From: Bacteroidales bacterium
Lineage (GTDB): Bacteria > Bacteroidota > Bacteroidia > Bacteroidales > F082
Assembly (NCBI GenBank): GCA_017632935.1
Contig: JAGBQJ010000034.1
Location: forward strand, 1 to 64,000
Direction of reading: 5' to 3'
DNA length: 64,000 nt
Below are positions 35,318-45,073 of the stretch, piece after piece. Numbering within the stretch: the stretch's first letter is position 1; the number at the start of each line of letters is the position of its first letter. The notes beneath the pieces are model-generated. The model did no database searches. It saw only the letters and a list, made by a program, of their open reading frames with translations, and was not told the origin of the DNA. A program made the position numbers and the translations under genes.

Positions 35318-37732
35318 ATGAAGCGAATTTTTATTTTTATTTCCAGTTTTTTCATTTTCAGCGTTTTAAGTCTTAATCTTTCCGCCCAATACGGCCCTCA
35401 ATTCGATAACCGAGGCTTCGAACAATGGACCAACCGCGCCAGCGAGCCCTCACACTGGCACTCTGGTGGTACGGCGGATGGTAGCTATTCTAGCTTTCTT
35501 CCTGATGATTTAATCGAGTCTTCTACACATACTCGTCCAGGTTCAACGGGCACCAAAAGCGTCCGCCTCGTCCCTAGAGAGGTAGGCTTTTTGATTTGGA
35601 CTTACACTGCCAATGGCAATCTGACCAACGGACGCATTCATGCCGGTGATACTAGTCCATCCGGATCGGGTAACTACAGTTACACGCAACGTTCAGAGAG
35701 TGCATTCAACACAACTATCAGTCAACTTCCTGACTCGCTTTCTATTTGGGTGTGTTTCCGTTGCACAAGCACAACCGAAAAGGCACAAGTGAAGGCCGTC
35801 GTCCATGGTAACGCCGACTATCAAATCATCGCCGACGGCACCGAGGCACCTGCCAACATGCGCGTGGCCACAGCGGTACAATCGTTTACCCGCACTTCTA
35901 CTGCCAATGGTGCATATACCTGGCGTCGTCTGAGCATCCCGTTCAATAACAACGGCTCCTGCACAGATGTACGCTATATCCTTTTTACAGCCACCACCAA
36001 TGAAACACCTGCCTCAGGCAGCACTAGCGACGACTTGTTTGTTGACGACGTTCTTCTTATCTATAATCCCAGCCTTAGTATGGGACAACTGGCTTCTACT
36101 AGCTACGCACCCAATGCTGCCATCACCATCCCCTTCACGTTGACAGGTACCATGTCGCCCGAAAACCTCAACGCATCGGCCAATCAAGTCATCGCCCAAC
36201 TCTCGGATGGCAACGGTAACTTCAACAATCCCACTGAGTTGGGACGCGTCACTACCAACAGCAGCGGAAGTATCACTGCTACAATCCCCAATGTGGCTGC
36301 TGGCAATGGCTATCGCATCCGCGTGATTTCCACCAACTATCCCATGGTCGGTGGGAACATCCAGACGGTTTCCATTGCAGCCAACACCGCTACCATTACA
36401 GTGGCAGCTAATCCGAGCGAGGGCGGTACGGTCTCGGGAGGTGGCACCTATAACCAAGGTGAGTCCTGCACCGTCTCTGCTACGGCCAACACGGGCTACA
36501 CCTTCACCAACTGGACAGAAAACGGTACGGTGGTTTCCACCAATGCCAGCTATACTTTCAATGTGAGTGGAGATCGCAGTCTGGTTGCTAACTTCACCTT
36601 AAACAACTATACCATCACTGCCACAGCCGAGCCTTCGAATGGCGGCAATATCGCTGGAAGCGGCAACTTCAACTATGGCGAGACTTGCACTTTGACCGCC
36701 ACTTCCAACACGGGTTACACCTTCGTCAACTGGACCAAGAACGGCACTCAGGTGTCGACCAACGCAACTTATAGCTTCACCGTGACCGAATCGGCAACCT
36801 ATGTCGCACACTTCTCGGCCAATAGTTACACCATCAATGTGACCACCACTCCAAGCAACGGCGGCACCGCTTCTGGCGGAGGCACTTATACTTATGGACA
36901 GAGTTGCACCGTATCCGCGACACCGGCCACAGGATATAGATTCGTGAACTGGATGGAGAACGGCAATCATGTCACCTCTCAGCCCAGCTACACCTTTAAT
37001 GTTACCGGCGACCGCGACCTCTTGGCACATTTCTCACTTCAAAGCTATACCATCACTGCTTCTGCAGATCCGACAGCAGGTGGAAACGTCACAGGTGACG
37101 GCAGCTACCATCATGGCGAAACCTGTACTTTGACCGCCACAACCAACACGGGCTACACCTTTGTCAATTGGACCAAAGATGGAACACAAGTGTCAACCAA
37201 CGCAACCTATAGCTTCACCGTGAATGAATCGGCAACATACATCGCACATTTCACCCTCAATAGCTATGACATCAGCGCGACAGCTGACCCAAGCGAAGGC
37301 GGCTCGGTGGATGGTGCCGGTACATACGAACACGGCGCGACTTGCACCTTGACGGCAACGGTCAATGAAAACTATGAGTTCGTCAACTGGACGAAGGACG
37401 ACATTGAGGTTTCTACCGATTTGAGTTACACCTTCACCGTGACGGAACCGGCAGCTTTCGTGGCTCATTTCCGTTACTTCGACAATGTTGGTGAAGAAAT
37501 GGGAATCAGCCAAATCTTCCCCAATCCATTCACTTCAAAGGTGAGCATCAAGGCGGAGAAGACCATCATGAGCGTCAGCGTTTACGACATCAACGGCCGT
37601 TTGGTCAAGAAACAAGATGTGTCAGACACGCATGTAGAACTCGACTTAACTGGGTGTAACGCAGGAGCATATTTGTTGCAAGTGGATTACGGCGACAGCC
37701 GAAGCGTGCATCAAATCATGAAAGCCGAATAA
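35318..37732 (+). CDS. T9SS-secreted surface protein: PCMD-like domain, five InlB-type repeats, sorting domain
   Basis: 804-residue protein. Signal peptide 1-24 (ending LNLSAQ). Residues about 25-255 resemble the Bacteroidetes putative carbohydrate-metabolism domain (FDNRGFEQWTNRASEPSHWH, GTKSVRLVPREVG, VDDVLLIYN). A linker leads to five InlB B-type repeats (each with AxPSxGGxxxGxG and TNWTENG or VNWTKNG). The C-terminus is a type A T9SS sorting signal (SQIFPNPFTSKVSI, VYDINGRLVKK, GAYLLQVDYG). ATG 35318 is used: it follows a TATCTTTG -7 element at 35284-35291 and begins the signal peptide. Probably a cell-surface glycan-binding protein. Confidence 0.82.
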   Translation: MKRIFIFISSFFIFSVLSLNLSAQYGPQFDNRGFEQWTNRASEPSHWHSGGTADGSYSSFLPDDLIESSTHTRPGSTGTKSVRLVPREVGFLIWTYTANGNLTNGRIHAGDTSPSGSGNYSYTQRSESAFNTTISQLPDSLSIWVCFRCTSTTEKAQVKAVVHGNADYQIIADGTEAPANMRVATAVQSFTRTSTANGAYTWRRLSIPFNNNGSCTDVRYILFTATTNETPASGSTSDDLFVDDVLLIYNPSLSMGQLASTSYAPNAAITIPFTLTGTMSPENLNASANQVIAQLSDGNGNFNNPTELGRVTTNSSGSITATIPNVAAGNGYRIRVISTNYPMVGGNIQTVSIAANTATITVAANPSEGGTVSGGGTYNQGESCTVSATANTGYTFTNWTENGTVVSTNASYTFNVSGDRSLVANFTLNNYTITATAEPSNGGNIAGSGNFNYGETCTLTATSNTGYTFVNWTKNGTQVSTNATYSFTVTESATYVAHFSANSYTINVTTTPSNGGTASGGGTYTYGQSCTVSATPATGYRFVNWMENGNHVTSQPSYTFNVTGDRDLLAHFSLQSYTITASADPTAGGNVTGDGSYHHGETCTLTATTNTGYTFVNWTKDGTQVSTNATYSFTVNESATYIAHFTLNSYDISATADPSEGGSVDGAGTYEHGATCTLTATVNENYEFVNWTKDDIEVSTDLSYTFTVTEPAAFVAHFRYFDNVGEEMGISQIFPNPFTSKVSIKAEKTIMSVSVYDINGRLVKKQDVSDTHVELDLTGCNAGAYLLQVDYGDSRSVHQIMKAE

Positions 37733-37736
37733 ACAG

Positions 37737-37775
37737 AAATCGCGACGAGGTCTTCCCCGCCGCGATTTTCTTTTT
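37737..37775 (+). terminator. Rho-independent terminator after the InlB-repeat surface protein
   Basis: AAATCGCG (37737-37744) pairs with CGCGATTT (37761-37768) around a GC-rich loop, followed by a T-rich tail. It lies before the stop of the convergent sodB. Confidence 0.8.
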
Positions 37776-37789
37776 CTGACGTTTTGCGT

Positions 37790-38368
37790 TTACAGCCGCT
37801 CGTTCACCACGTCCCAGTCGATGATCTGCCACAAGGCATTCAGATGGTCGGGACGGCGATTTTGGTAGTCAATGTAATAGGCATGCTCCCAAACATCGAA
37901 AGTCAGCAAGGGCCTGAAACCACGCTGCACGGGATTGCTTGCATTGGTCTCCTGTGTGATTTGGAGTTTGCCATCTTTGTCGACGGAAAGCCAAACCCAG
38001 CCTGAGCCGAACAAGGTGGCACCTTTCTTCGTAAACTCCTCCTTAAAGGCATCGAATGAGCCAAACTGTTCGTCAATCCATTTGGCAATCACACCGGTGG
38101 GCTTATTGTCAGCTTTCGGGGCGCGAAACTGGGTGAAATACAGGTTATGGTTAAGAATCTGGCCTGCGTTGTTGAACACGCCACCGTCGGCGGTCTTCAC
38201 GATGTCCTCCAAAGGCATCTCCTCGTATTTCGTGCCTTCAATGAGGCCATTCAGGTTGTTGACGTAGGCGTTCAAGTGCTTGCCGTGGTGGAAGCCCAGC
38301 GTCTCTTTGCTGATGACGGGCTCCAAAGCGTTTGCCTCATAGGGCAATGTGATGAGTTCGTATTTCAT
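37790..38368 (-). CDS. sodB: Superoxide dismutase, Fe/Mn family
   Basis: 192-residue cytoplasmic enzyme turning superoxide into oxygen and peroxide. Metal ligands are visible at H27 (GFHHGKH), H74 (ILNHNLYF), D158 and H162 (FDVWEHAYYIDYQN). GATLFGSGWVW is the family core. Bacteroidales enzymes of this type can often use Fe or Mn; the metal cannot be fixed from sequence alone. It has its own upstream region behind the rpoD terminator. Confidence 0.96.
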   Translation of the reverse strand: MKYELITLPYEANALEPVISKETLGFHHGKHLNAYVNNLNGLIEGTKYEEMPLEDIVKTADGGVFNNAGQILNHNLYFTQFRAPKADNKPTGVIAKWIDEQFGSFDAFKEEFTKKGATLFGSGWVWLSVDKDGKLQITQETNASNPVQRGFRPLLTFDVWEHAYYIDYQNRRPDHLNALWQIIDWDVVNERL

Positions 38369-38404
38369 ATTTGAGTTGTTTTAGTGATTTGAGTGCAAAA
38401 ATAG

Positions 38405-38442
38405 AAAAAAGTAGGATTCCAGATTCGGAATCCTACTTTTTT
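38405..38442 (-). terminator. Rho-independent terminator of rpoD
   Basis: Perfect inverted repeat AAAAAAGTAGGATTCC (38405-38420) and GGAATCCTACTTTTTT (38427-38442). On the minus strand it follows the rpoD stop directly and ends in six T. Confidence 0.92.
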
Positions 38443-39308
38443 CATTGATTCATGTACATCTGGTAGAGTGGCGAGTTAGGCTCTGACTTCAGCCGTTTCA
38501 ATGCACGATCACGGATCTGTCGGGTGCGCTCACGTGAGATGTTGAGCTTCATGGCGATCTCTTCCAGGGAGTATTCACGCGAGGTGCCTAAGCCGAAGTA
38601 CATGCAGATGATGGTGCGTTCCTTCTCGTTGAGCATGTCGAGTGAGTTTCGGATGGCGCGGCTCGTCGACTCCTGCTCCACCGATGCATCAGTCTGTGGC
38701 TCGTCGTCGGAGACGAACACGTCCAAGAAGTTGGCATCGTCCTCGTCGTCAAGAGGTGCGTCGGTCGACACGGTGCGCGAGTTGAGGTTCAGCAGTTGCT
38801 CCACCTTGTCCTCTGCCATGCCGACTTCATCGGCAATCTCTTTGAGGGTGGGACGGCGTTCCAGCTTCTGTTCCAAAAGCGCCACGGCCTTCTTTACCTT
38901 GGCCAATGCGCCCACCTGATTCATGGGCAAACGGATGATACGTGCCTGCTCAGCCACGGCTTGCAGAATACTCTGACGGATCCACCACACGGCGTAGGAG
39001 ATGAACTTGAAGCCTCGCGTCTCGTCGAAACGCTGGGCGGCCTTCACCAAGCCCAAGTTACCTTCATCAATCAAATCTTGCAGACTCAGACCTTGGTTCT
39101 GATACTGTTTGGCCACCGAAACGACGAAGCGCAGGTTGGCCCTAACCAGTTTGTCCAACGCGGTCTGGTCACCCGCCTTGATGCGTTGAGCCAGTTCGAC
39201 CTCCTCATCGGTAGTCAGCAGGCTCTCCTTCGCAATGTCAGCCAGATACTTGTCCAAAGTACCGACATCGCGGTTGGTGATTTGCTTTGAAATTTTCAGT
39301 TGTCTCAT
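38442..39308 (-). CDS. rpoD: Primary sigma factor (Bacteroidetes RpoD type)
   Basis: 288-residue housekeeping sigma factor. It lacks region 1.1 and begins almost directly with region 1.2 (GTLDKYLADIAKESLLTTDE). Region 2 (ANLRFVVSVAKQYQNQGLSL, then AVWWIRQSI), region 3 and region 4 (LEEIAMKLNISRERTRQIRD) are complete. An acidic stretch (DAPLDDEDDANFLDVF) stands in region 3.2. The length matches Bacteroides sigma-ABfr, which reads TTTG/TAnnTTTG promoters like those found throughout this window. Confidence 0.96.
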   Translation of the reverse strand: MRQLKISKQITNRDVGTLDKYLADIAKESLLTTDEEVELAQRIKAGDQTALDKLVRANLRFVVSVAKQYQNQGLSLQDLIDEGNLGLVKAAQRFDETRGFKFISYAVWWIRQSILQAVAEQARIIRLPMNQVGALAKVKKAVALLEQKLERRPTLKEIADEVGMAEDKVEQLLNLNSRTVSTDAPLDDEDDANFLDVFVSDDEPQTDASVEQESTSRAIRNSLDMLNEKERTIICMYFGLGTSREYSLEEIAMKLNISRERTRQIRDRALKRLKSEPNSPLYQMYMNQ

Positions 39309-39512
39309 TTTTCCTTAATCTTTTATTGTTTAATTTTAAGTTTCATTTTCTCACTCATCATGCCAATCTCCACGTTTTGTTTTTTACATAATCTTTCGAT
39401 TTGGGAGGAAACGGTTTCAGCCCATTTCACTCCCAATCCAAAAGTAAAATACTGCAATAATCGTACCGAAATTTCTGTCTTTCAGGGAAAAAAGTGATTT
39501 TTTCGCCACTTT

Positions 39513-40988
39513 TTAGTAGTAGAACGAGCCCGTCATGCCGTTCGGGAACACGCCTTCGATGGTCGTGCGGCGCGAACGTGTGTTCTTCAGGGCGTTTTCA
39601 AGTTCGCTCTTGTTGTTCACAGCATAACCGTTCACCTTGGTGATGACAAAGTCGACTGGCACACCTGAGTTCATGAAACGGCCTTGGCGGATTTCAACGA
39701 TCTTCAAGCCGTTTTTGATGTTCAGACGGCTCATCTCGTTTTGGCCAATGGGTTGCAGCATCAGTCCGAATGTGGAGTTGTAGAAGGCATCCCCTTTCTT
39801 GACCACATTCACGTTGCCGGCTTCATTGAGCAGGGTCAATTCGTAATTATGGTGACGGCCATTGCGGTTGACCTCAATGGTCACCTTGTCGCCCGGACGG
39901 TATTGGCGGATGCTTTCCAGCATCTGGGTGACGGTGTTCACCTTTTTCCCGTTGATGGCGGTCAACACGTCGCCTTTTTGCACACCTGCCAATTTGGCTG
40001 CTCCGCCTTCAGTCACTTCGGCAATATACACACCCTCAATGTCTTCCAGGCCTTCTTTCTGAGCCAACTCTTGGGTCAACTCGGCGGGATAGATGCCGAT
40101 ATAGCCGCGTTGGGTCTCGCCATACAGCAAGAGGTCGTCGACCACCTTGCGGACGATGTTGGACGGGATGGCGAAGGAATAGCCTTCGTAGGAGCCCGTA
40201 TGTGAAGCGATGGCGGCATTTATACCGATTAATTCGCCCTTGGTATTCACCAAAGCACCACCACTATTGCCCGGGTTAACGGCAGCATCTGTCTGAATGA
40301 AGGATTCCACCGAGGTGCCTTCACCCAAAATGCTGAGGTTGCGCGCCTTGGCACTCACAATACCCGCGGTAACGGTAGAAGTCAGGTTGAAGGGATTACC
40401 CACGGCCAGCACCCACTCGCCGATGCGCACGTTATCGGAGTCGCCAAAGGTAAGGAAAGGCAAATCCGTAGCTTCCACCTTGATGAGAGCTAAGTCGGTG
40501 GTCGGGTCAGTCCCGATGATGGTAGCGGTCTTCTTCACCTTATTATTAAAGGTAACCTCCACCTCGTCGGCGCCTTCCACCACGTGGTTGTTGGTGACGA
40601 TGTAGCCGTCGGGCGTCAGCACTACACCGGAGCCGTAGGCCACCATGGTATTGTTGCGCGTCTGCCCTGGGTAGCCATAGAGTTGGCCCAGCAAGGCTCC
40701 GAAGAAGTCCTCGTAGGTGTTGCTTTGTTTCACCACTTTGGTCATGATATGCACCACTGCGTCGACACTGTTTTCGGCGGCGTCAACGAAGTCGGGAGTG
40801 TTTTCGGTAGGCACAAATGCCGTCCGTTGCACACGGGGCTGAACCTGTTCGACTTGCGAGGTAGCTTCACTTTGCAGTTGCTCCTGCTCAGTCTGGTTCT
40901 CATTCTCTTTAGCTTTGTTAATCAATGCATCACACGATGTTGCCATCAGCAATCCGGCAAGCATCAACATCAAACTCACTTTTCTCAT
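39513..40988 (-). CDS. degP: HtrA/Do-like serine protease, lipoprotein form
   Basis: 491-residue envelope protease/chaperone. A lipobox (LLMATSC, Cys19) suggests membrane anchoring. Trypsin-like domain with catalytic triad His135 (TNNHVV), Asp165 (TTDLALI) and Ser242 (NPGNSGGAL). Two PDZ domains follow (about 300-385 and 410-490; RGYIGIYPAEL, GVQKGDVLTAINGKKV). It handles misfolded periplasmic proteins under stress. It is separated from rpoD by a 204-bp gap in which I see no gene. Confidence 0.95.
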   Translation of the reverse strand: MRKVSLMLMLAGLLMATSCDALINKAKENENQTEQEQLQSEATSQVEQVQPRVQRTAFVPTENTPDFVDAAENSVDAVVHIMTKVVKQSNTYEDFFGALLGQLYGYPGQTRNNTMVAYGSGVVLTPDGYIVTNNHVVEGADEVEVTFNNKVKKTATIIGTDPTTDLALIKVEATDLPFLTFGDSDNVRIGEWVLAVGNPFNLTSTVTAGIVSAKARNLSILGEGTSVESFIQTDAAVNPGNSGGALVNTKGELIGINAAIASHTGSYEGYSFAIPSNIVRKVVDDLLLYGETQRGYIGIYPAELTQELAQKEGLEDIEGVYIAEVTEGGAAKLAGVQKGDVLTAINGKKVNTVTQMLESIRQYRPGDKVTIEVNRNGRHHNYELTLLNEAGNVNVVKKGDAFYNSTFGLMLQPIGQNEMSRLNIKNGLKIVEIRQGRFMNSGVPVDFVITKVNGYAVNNKSELENALKNTRSRRTTIEGVFPNGMTGSFYY

Positions 40989-41157
40989 CTTATCTCAAAT
41001 TTGGGTTATTTTCTGTTATTATAGTCTCATTAATGCGTTTTTTCAACCTTTATTGCACTGAAAAGTGTATTTTTGTCGAAAATTTTAGCGGATTTTGGTC
41101 ATCAAATTACGTGCCAGTCCGCGAAAAAAAAGGATTGTTTTCAACGAATTGGACGAA

Positions 41158-41676
41158 ATGTTCATCAAGAATGACACGATAACACTCCGTTGTGCCGAGC
41201 CTGAAGATGCCGGACAAATTTTCCTTTGGGAGAATAACCGCGACATTTGGCGGGTCAGCGGGACGCATGTGCCTTATACCCGTTTCCAGATCGAGCAGTT
41301 CTTGTTGAACAGCAACGACTTGTTCAGCAACAAACAACTCCGCCTGATGATTGACCTGACTGAAAGTGGCCAGACGATAGGCTGCATCGACATCTTCGAC
41401 TATGATAGCATCAACCAAAGGGCTGGCTTGGGCATACTGATTGACAAGGCTTTCCGTCAACAAGGCTATGCCAAGGCTGCTTTGGCCTTGTGCATCGAGT
41501 ATCTATTCAAGGATGTCATGCTGCATCAGGTGTATTGTTCCATTGATGAAGCCAACACAGAGAGCCGGAAGCTGTTTGAAAACCAAGGTTTCGTGCTTTG
41601 TGGCAGACGGAAAGAATGGTTGAAGACCTCGAAAGGGTTTCTTGATGTATTTGAATATCAATTACTTAACGAATAA
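41158..41676 (+). CDS. GNAT-family N-acetyltransferase
   Basis: 172-residue RimJ/SpeG-like acetyltransferase using acetyl-CoA. Start ATG 41158 (MFIKNDTITLRCAEPED) fits the normal family N-terminus; an earlier in-frame start would add 21 unlikely residues. The acetyl-CoA loop is LGILIDKAFRQQGYAKAALA and the C-terminal KLFENQGFVLCGRRKEW is typical of this branch. It may acetylate an amine or polyamine; substrate unknown. It lies 3 bp upstream of mltG. Confidence 0.88.
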   Translation: MFIKNDTITLRCAEPEDAGQIFLWENNRDIWRVSGTHVPYTRFQIEQFLLNSNDLFSNKQLRLMIDLTESGQTIGCIDIFDYDSINQRAGLGILIDKAFRQQGYAKAALALCIEYLFKDVMLHQVYCSIDEANTESRKLFENQGFVLCGRRKEWLKTSKGFLDVFEYQLLNE

Positions 41677-41679
41677 ACC

Positions 41680-42783
41680 ATGGTCAAAATAGAAACAAAG
41701 TTACCTGACGAGAAAAAACCGCGCAAAAGCAGCAAGAAGAAAAACGGCAAAGGCACACGTCGTATTGTGCTGCTTGTGCTCTTCATTCTGCTGATCTTTG
41801 CCGCAGCGTTCGGCTATTGGGGCTACAAAACTGTCATGTCGCCCAATGTGAAGACTGCCGACGGAAAAGCCGTCGAGCTCTTCATCCCGACCGGCTCGGA
41901 TTACGAACAGGTGAAAGCGCTCTTGACGGAAACGCACTGCATTGTCAATGAAAAGAGTTTCGACTGGTTGGCCTCGCAAAAAGAGCTGCCTTCCAATATC
42001 CATCCTGGCCACTACGTGTTGAAAAACGGCATGACCAACAACCAATTGGTCAACCTGTTGCGCGGTGGACTGCAGACACCCGTAAAAGTCACCTTCAACA
42101 ACATCCGCGACGTGGACATGTTGGCAGGCCGTATCGCCACCCAAATCGAAGCCGACTCCACTTCCCTATCCAATCGGCTTCACAATCAGGAATATATCAA
42201 GCAACTGGGCTTCAACAATTACACCATCCCCGCCCTCTTCCTGCCCGACACCTACGAGTTCTATTGGAACACCGACGCCGAGGGTTTTGTGAACCGTATG
42301 TTCCAGGAATACAACAAGTTCTGGAACGAAGAGCGCAAGCAGCAAGCCCAATCCAAAGGTTTGACGCCCGTTCAGGTAAGCACCTTGGCCTCCATCGTCA
42401 ACAAGGAGACCAACATGAGCGACGAGATGCCCCGCATGGCAGGCGTCTATCTCAACAGACTGAACAACAACTGGCTGCTCCAAGCCGACCCCACCCTTAT
42501 CTTCGCTTGGAACGACTACACCATCAAGCGTGTGCTCGACCGTCACAAGGAAATCGAATCACCATATAATACCTACAAATACCCTGGCCTGCCTCCTGGA
42601 CCCATCTGCATCCCGTCGCTCGCCGCCATTAAGGCCGTGCTCAACGCCGAGGACAACCATTACTTCTACTTCTGTGCCAAGGAAGACTTCTCCGGCTACC
42701 ACAACTTCGCCAAGACCTTGGCTGAACATAACCGCAACGCAGCAAAATACCAACAAGCACTTAACCAACGTGGAATTAAATAG
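41680..42783 (+). CDS. mltG: Endolytic murein transglycosylase MltG
   Basis: 367-residue inner-membrane enzyme that cuts nascent glycan strands and ends their elongation. A basic N-terminus is followed by one membrane helix (29-47), a LysM-like region, and the YceG domain with catalytic Glu243 in ASIVNKETN. Family motifs FLPDTYEFYW and YNTYKYPGLPPGPI (near 305) are present. It begins 3 bp after the acetyltransferase and ends 2 bp before the phosphomannomutase gene, forming a tight three-gene unit. Confidence 0.95.
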   Translation: MVKIETKLPDEKKPRKSSKKKNGKGTRRIVLLVLFILLIFAAAFGYWGYKTVMSPNVKTADGKAVELFIPTGSDYEQVKALLTETHCIVNEKSFDWLASQKELPSNIHPGHYVLKNGMTNNQLVNLLRGGLQTPVKVTFNNIRDVDMLAGRIATQIEADSTSLSNRLHNQEYIKQLGFNNYTIPALFLPDTYEFYWNTDAEGFVNRMFQEYNKFWNEERKQQAQSKGLTPVQVSTLASIVNKETNMSDEMPRMAGVYLNRLNNNWLLQADPTLIFAWNDYTIKRVLDRHKEIESPYNTYKYPGLPPGPICIPSLAAIKAVLNAEDNHYFYFCAKEDFSGYHNFAKTLAEHNRNAAKYQQALNQRGIK

Positions 42784-42785
42784 AT

Positions 42786-44129
42786 ATGAAAGCATTTAAA
42801 GCATACGACATCCGTGGCGAATGGGGTCCAGACCTCAACGAGACCATCGCCTACCGCATCGGCTATTTCCTGCCTGATGTGCTTGACACCGACACTTATC
42901 TTGTGGGACGCGACATGCGCCTCTCATCGCCAGCCCTGTTTGATGCCCTCACTCGTGGCCTCACCGACCGTGGCAAAAACGTCGATTTCATCGGCCTTAG
43001 CACCACGCCTTTGGTCTATTGGTCGACGGCGAAATACGGCTACGGCGCCTCCATACAAATCACGGCATCGCATAACCCCAAGCACCACAACGGCCTCAAG
43101 ATTTCGGCCAAGGACGCCCTTCCTGTGGGCTACGACACCGGACTGAACCGCCTGGAAGCCTTGGTGGCCAGCGACCAACCAACAAAACCTTGCACCGTTA
43201 AAGGCCAGGTCAAGGAGAGGAATGTCTATGCCGACTATCTGGCGTTCCAGAAGCAGTTTGTGGGACCTCACGACAACTTAAATATCGCTGTGGACTGCAG
43301 CAACGGCATGTCGTCCATCTTCGTCCACGAACTCATCGACGAGGCGCATTACATCAACGACACCTTGGACGGCAACTTCCCCAACCATGAGCCTAACCCG
43401 CTTGAAGCCAATGCCCAAGAGCAAATCAAAGACTTGGTGAAACAAGAGAAATGCGACATCGGCTTGCTCTTCGACGGCGACGCCGACCGCATCACCTTTA
43501 TCGACGAGAAAGGGCGCTTCATCAGCCCTGACCTCATCATCGCCTTTTTGGGCGATTACTTCATCGGTGAGCAAAAGCAGAAAGGCATCGTCTTGCAGGA
43601 CATCCGCAGCTCGCGTGCCATTCAGGAATACCTCGACCGTTATCAGGCCAAGGTGGAGACCTGGCGCGTGGGACGTGCCTACGCTGCCTTGAAACTCCGT
43701 GAGCTAGACGGTTGCTATGGCGGTGAGTTGGCCGGTCATTATTATTTCCGCGACTTCTATTACTCCGACTCTGCCCTGTTGGCTGCCTCCATCGTGCTCC
43801 GACTCTTGGCCGAACGCAAAAAGGAAGGCAAAACCATGAGCCAAATCATCGACGAAATCACACCCTATTATAATAGTGGCGAGATTAACTTCAAGCTCGA
43901 GCGCAAGCAGGAAGCCATGGACGCTGTCAAAGACCATTTCTCCAACATCGAAAAGCCTGAGCGTTTCTTAGACTTTGATGGCTACCGCCTCGACTATCCC
44001 GACTGGTGGCTCAACATTAGACCTTCCAACACGGAGCCTTATCTGCGTTTCCTCTGCGAGGCCAAGAGCGAAGCCAGATTAAAAGAAATCATCGATACCG
44101 TGACTGGAATCGTCCACAGATTTGGATAA
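42786..44129 (+). CDS. manB: Phosphomannomutase/phosphoglucomutase
   Basis: 447-residue alpha-D-phosphohexomutase interconverting hexose-6-phosphate and hexose-1-phosphate. It has the phosphoserine loop TASHNP (Ser95), the metal loop DGDADR (230-235), the sugar loop GGELAGH and the phosphate-binding RPSNTEP near the C-terminus. The product feeds GDP-mannose or UDP-glucose synthesis for envelope glycans. Position right after mltG suits a cell-envelope operon. Confidence 0.94.
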   Translation: MKAFKAYDIRGEWGPDLNETIAYRIGYFLPDVLDTDTYLVGRDMRLSSPALFDALTRGLTDRGKNVDFIGLSTTPLVYWSTAKYGYGASIQITASHNPKHHNGLKISAKDALPVGYDTGLNRLEALVASDQPTKPCTVKGQVKERNVYADYLAFQKQFVGPHDNLNIAVDCSNGMSSIFVHELIDEAHYINDTLDGNFPNHEPNPLEANAQEQIKDLVKQEKCDIGLLFDGDADRITFIDEKGRFISPDLIIAFLGDYFIGEQKQKGIVLQDIRSSRAIQEYLDRYQAKVETWRVGRAYAALKLRELDGCYGGELAGHYYFRDFYYSDSALLAASIVLRLLAERKKEGKTMSQIIDEITPYYNSGEINFKLERKQEAMDAVKDHFSNIEKPERFLDFDGYRLDYPDWWLNIRPSNTEPYLRFLCEAKSEARLKEIIDTVTGIVHRFG

Positions 44130-44156
44130 TTGCGAAAGCATACTGTATAAGGGTTT

Positions 44157-45038
44157 ATGCAAATAAAACACAAACTAATTGCATTTCTTCTCATCATTGC
44201 CTTTTGTCCCTTATGTGCCGAACAGGCCAACGATTCCATCACGCGTAGAAACGTCAAAATCGTGGCAGGAGCAGACGCGGCGATTTATGCGGGTACTATA
44301 ATTGGATTGAACCAACTATGGTTTAAGGATTGCCAATGGATCGGTATGCACACCATCGACGACAACGGCGATTGGCTTCAGATGGACAAGTTGTGTCACG
44401 CCACCACTTCCTACCACACCTGCGTGTTTGGTGACGAAAGCATGCGCTTGGCTGGCTTGGATGCAAAGCGATCGGCCATTTTTGGTGGTGCGTTCTCATT
44501 GCTTTTCATGACTTCCATCGAAGTTATGGATGGCGGATATGAAGGTTGGGGCTTCTCTTGGGGCGACATGGCTGCCGATGTGGGCGGAATTACGCTTTAC
44601 ACGGCACAACAACTGCTGTGGGAAGAACAACGCATCAGCCTGAAATACTCTTTTCATCCTACCGAATACGCTCAATACAACCCTGAAGAATTGGGACATA
44701 ATCTGGTCAGCCAAGCTTTGAAAGACTACAACGGTATCACCCTTTGGGCAGCCTTCAATATCAAAGAATTGTTTTTGGATTCGGATAGCAGCTTCCCCGA
44801 ATGGCTCACCGTTGACTTCGGCTATGGAGCCAAAGGCATGGTTGAGCCTCAACCCACCGATGATTTCGACCGCGTACGACAGTTTTATCTTGCACCAGGT
44901 GTCGACTTGGCCAAACTACCGGTAGAAAACCGCTATCTCAAAGCCGTTTTGCGTGCGTTGAGTTTCATCAAATTGCCCGTGCCAGCCTTGGAATACAACG
45001 CGTCCGACAAATTCGTCTGGCATTGGCTCTATTTTTGA
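44157..45038 (+). CDS. DUF2279-family exported protein (YfiM-like)
   Basis: 293-residue protein with an N-terminal signal sequence (MQIKHKLIAFLLIIAFCPLC, then AEQAND) and the DUF2279 pattern: DKLCHATTSYH, FGGAFSLLFMTSIEVMDGGY, then GWGFSWGDMAADVGGITLY. These residues fall in amphipathic or membrane-like helices. Role unknown; the family is often called a putative periplasmic lipoprotein, but I see no clear lipobox here. It follows the phosphomannomutase by 27 bp. Confidence 0.8.
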   Translation: MQIKHKLIAFLLIIAFCPLCAEQANDSITRRNVKIVAGADAAIYAGTIIGLNQLWFKDCQWIGMHTIDDNGDWLQMDKLCHATTSYHTCVFGDESMRLAGLDAKRSAIFGGAFSLLFMTSIEVMDGGYEGWGFSWGDMAADVGGITLYTAQQLLWEEQRISLKYSFHPTEYAQYNPEELGHNLVSQALKDYNGITLWAAFNIKELFLDSDSSFPEWLTVDFGYGAKGMVEPQPTDDFDRVRQFYLAPGVDLAKLPVENRYLKAVLRALSFIKLPVPALEYNASDKFVWHWLYF

Positions 45039-45073
45039 AAAAAGCCGTACCTTTGCTGCAAATACACAACGAA

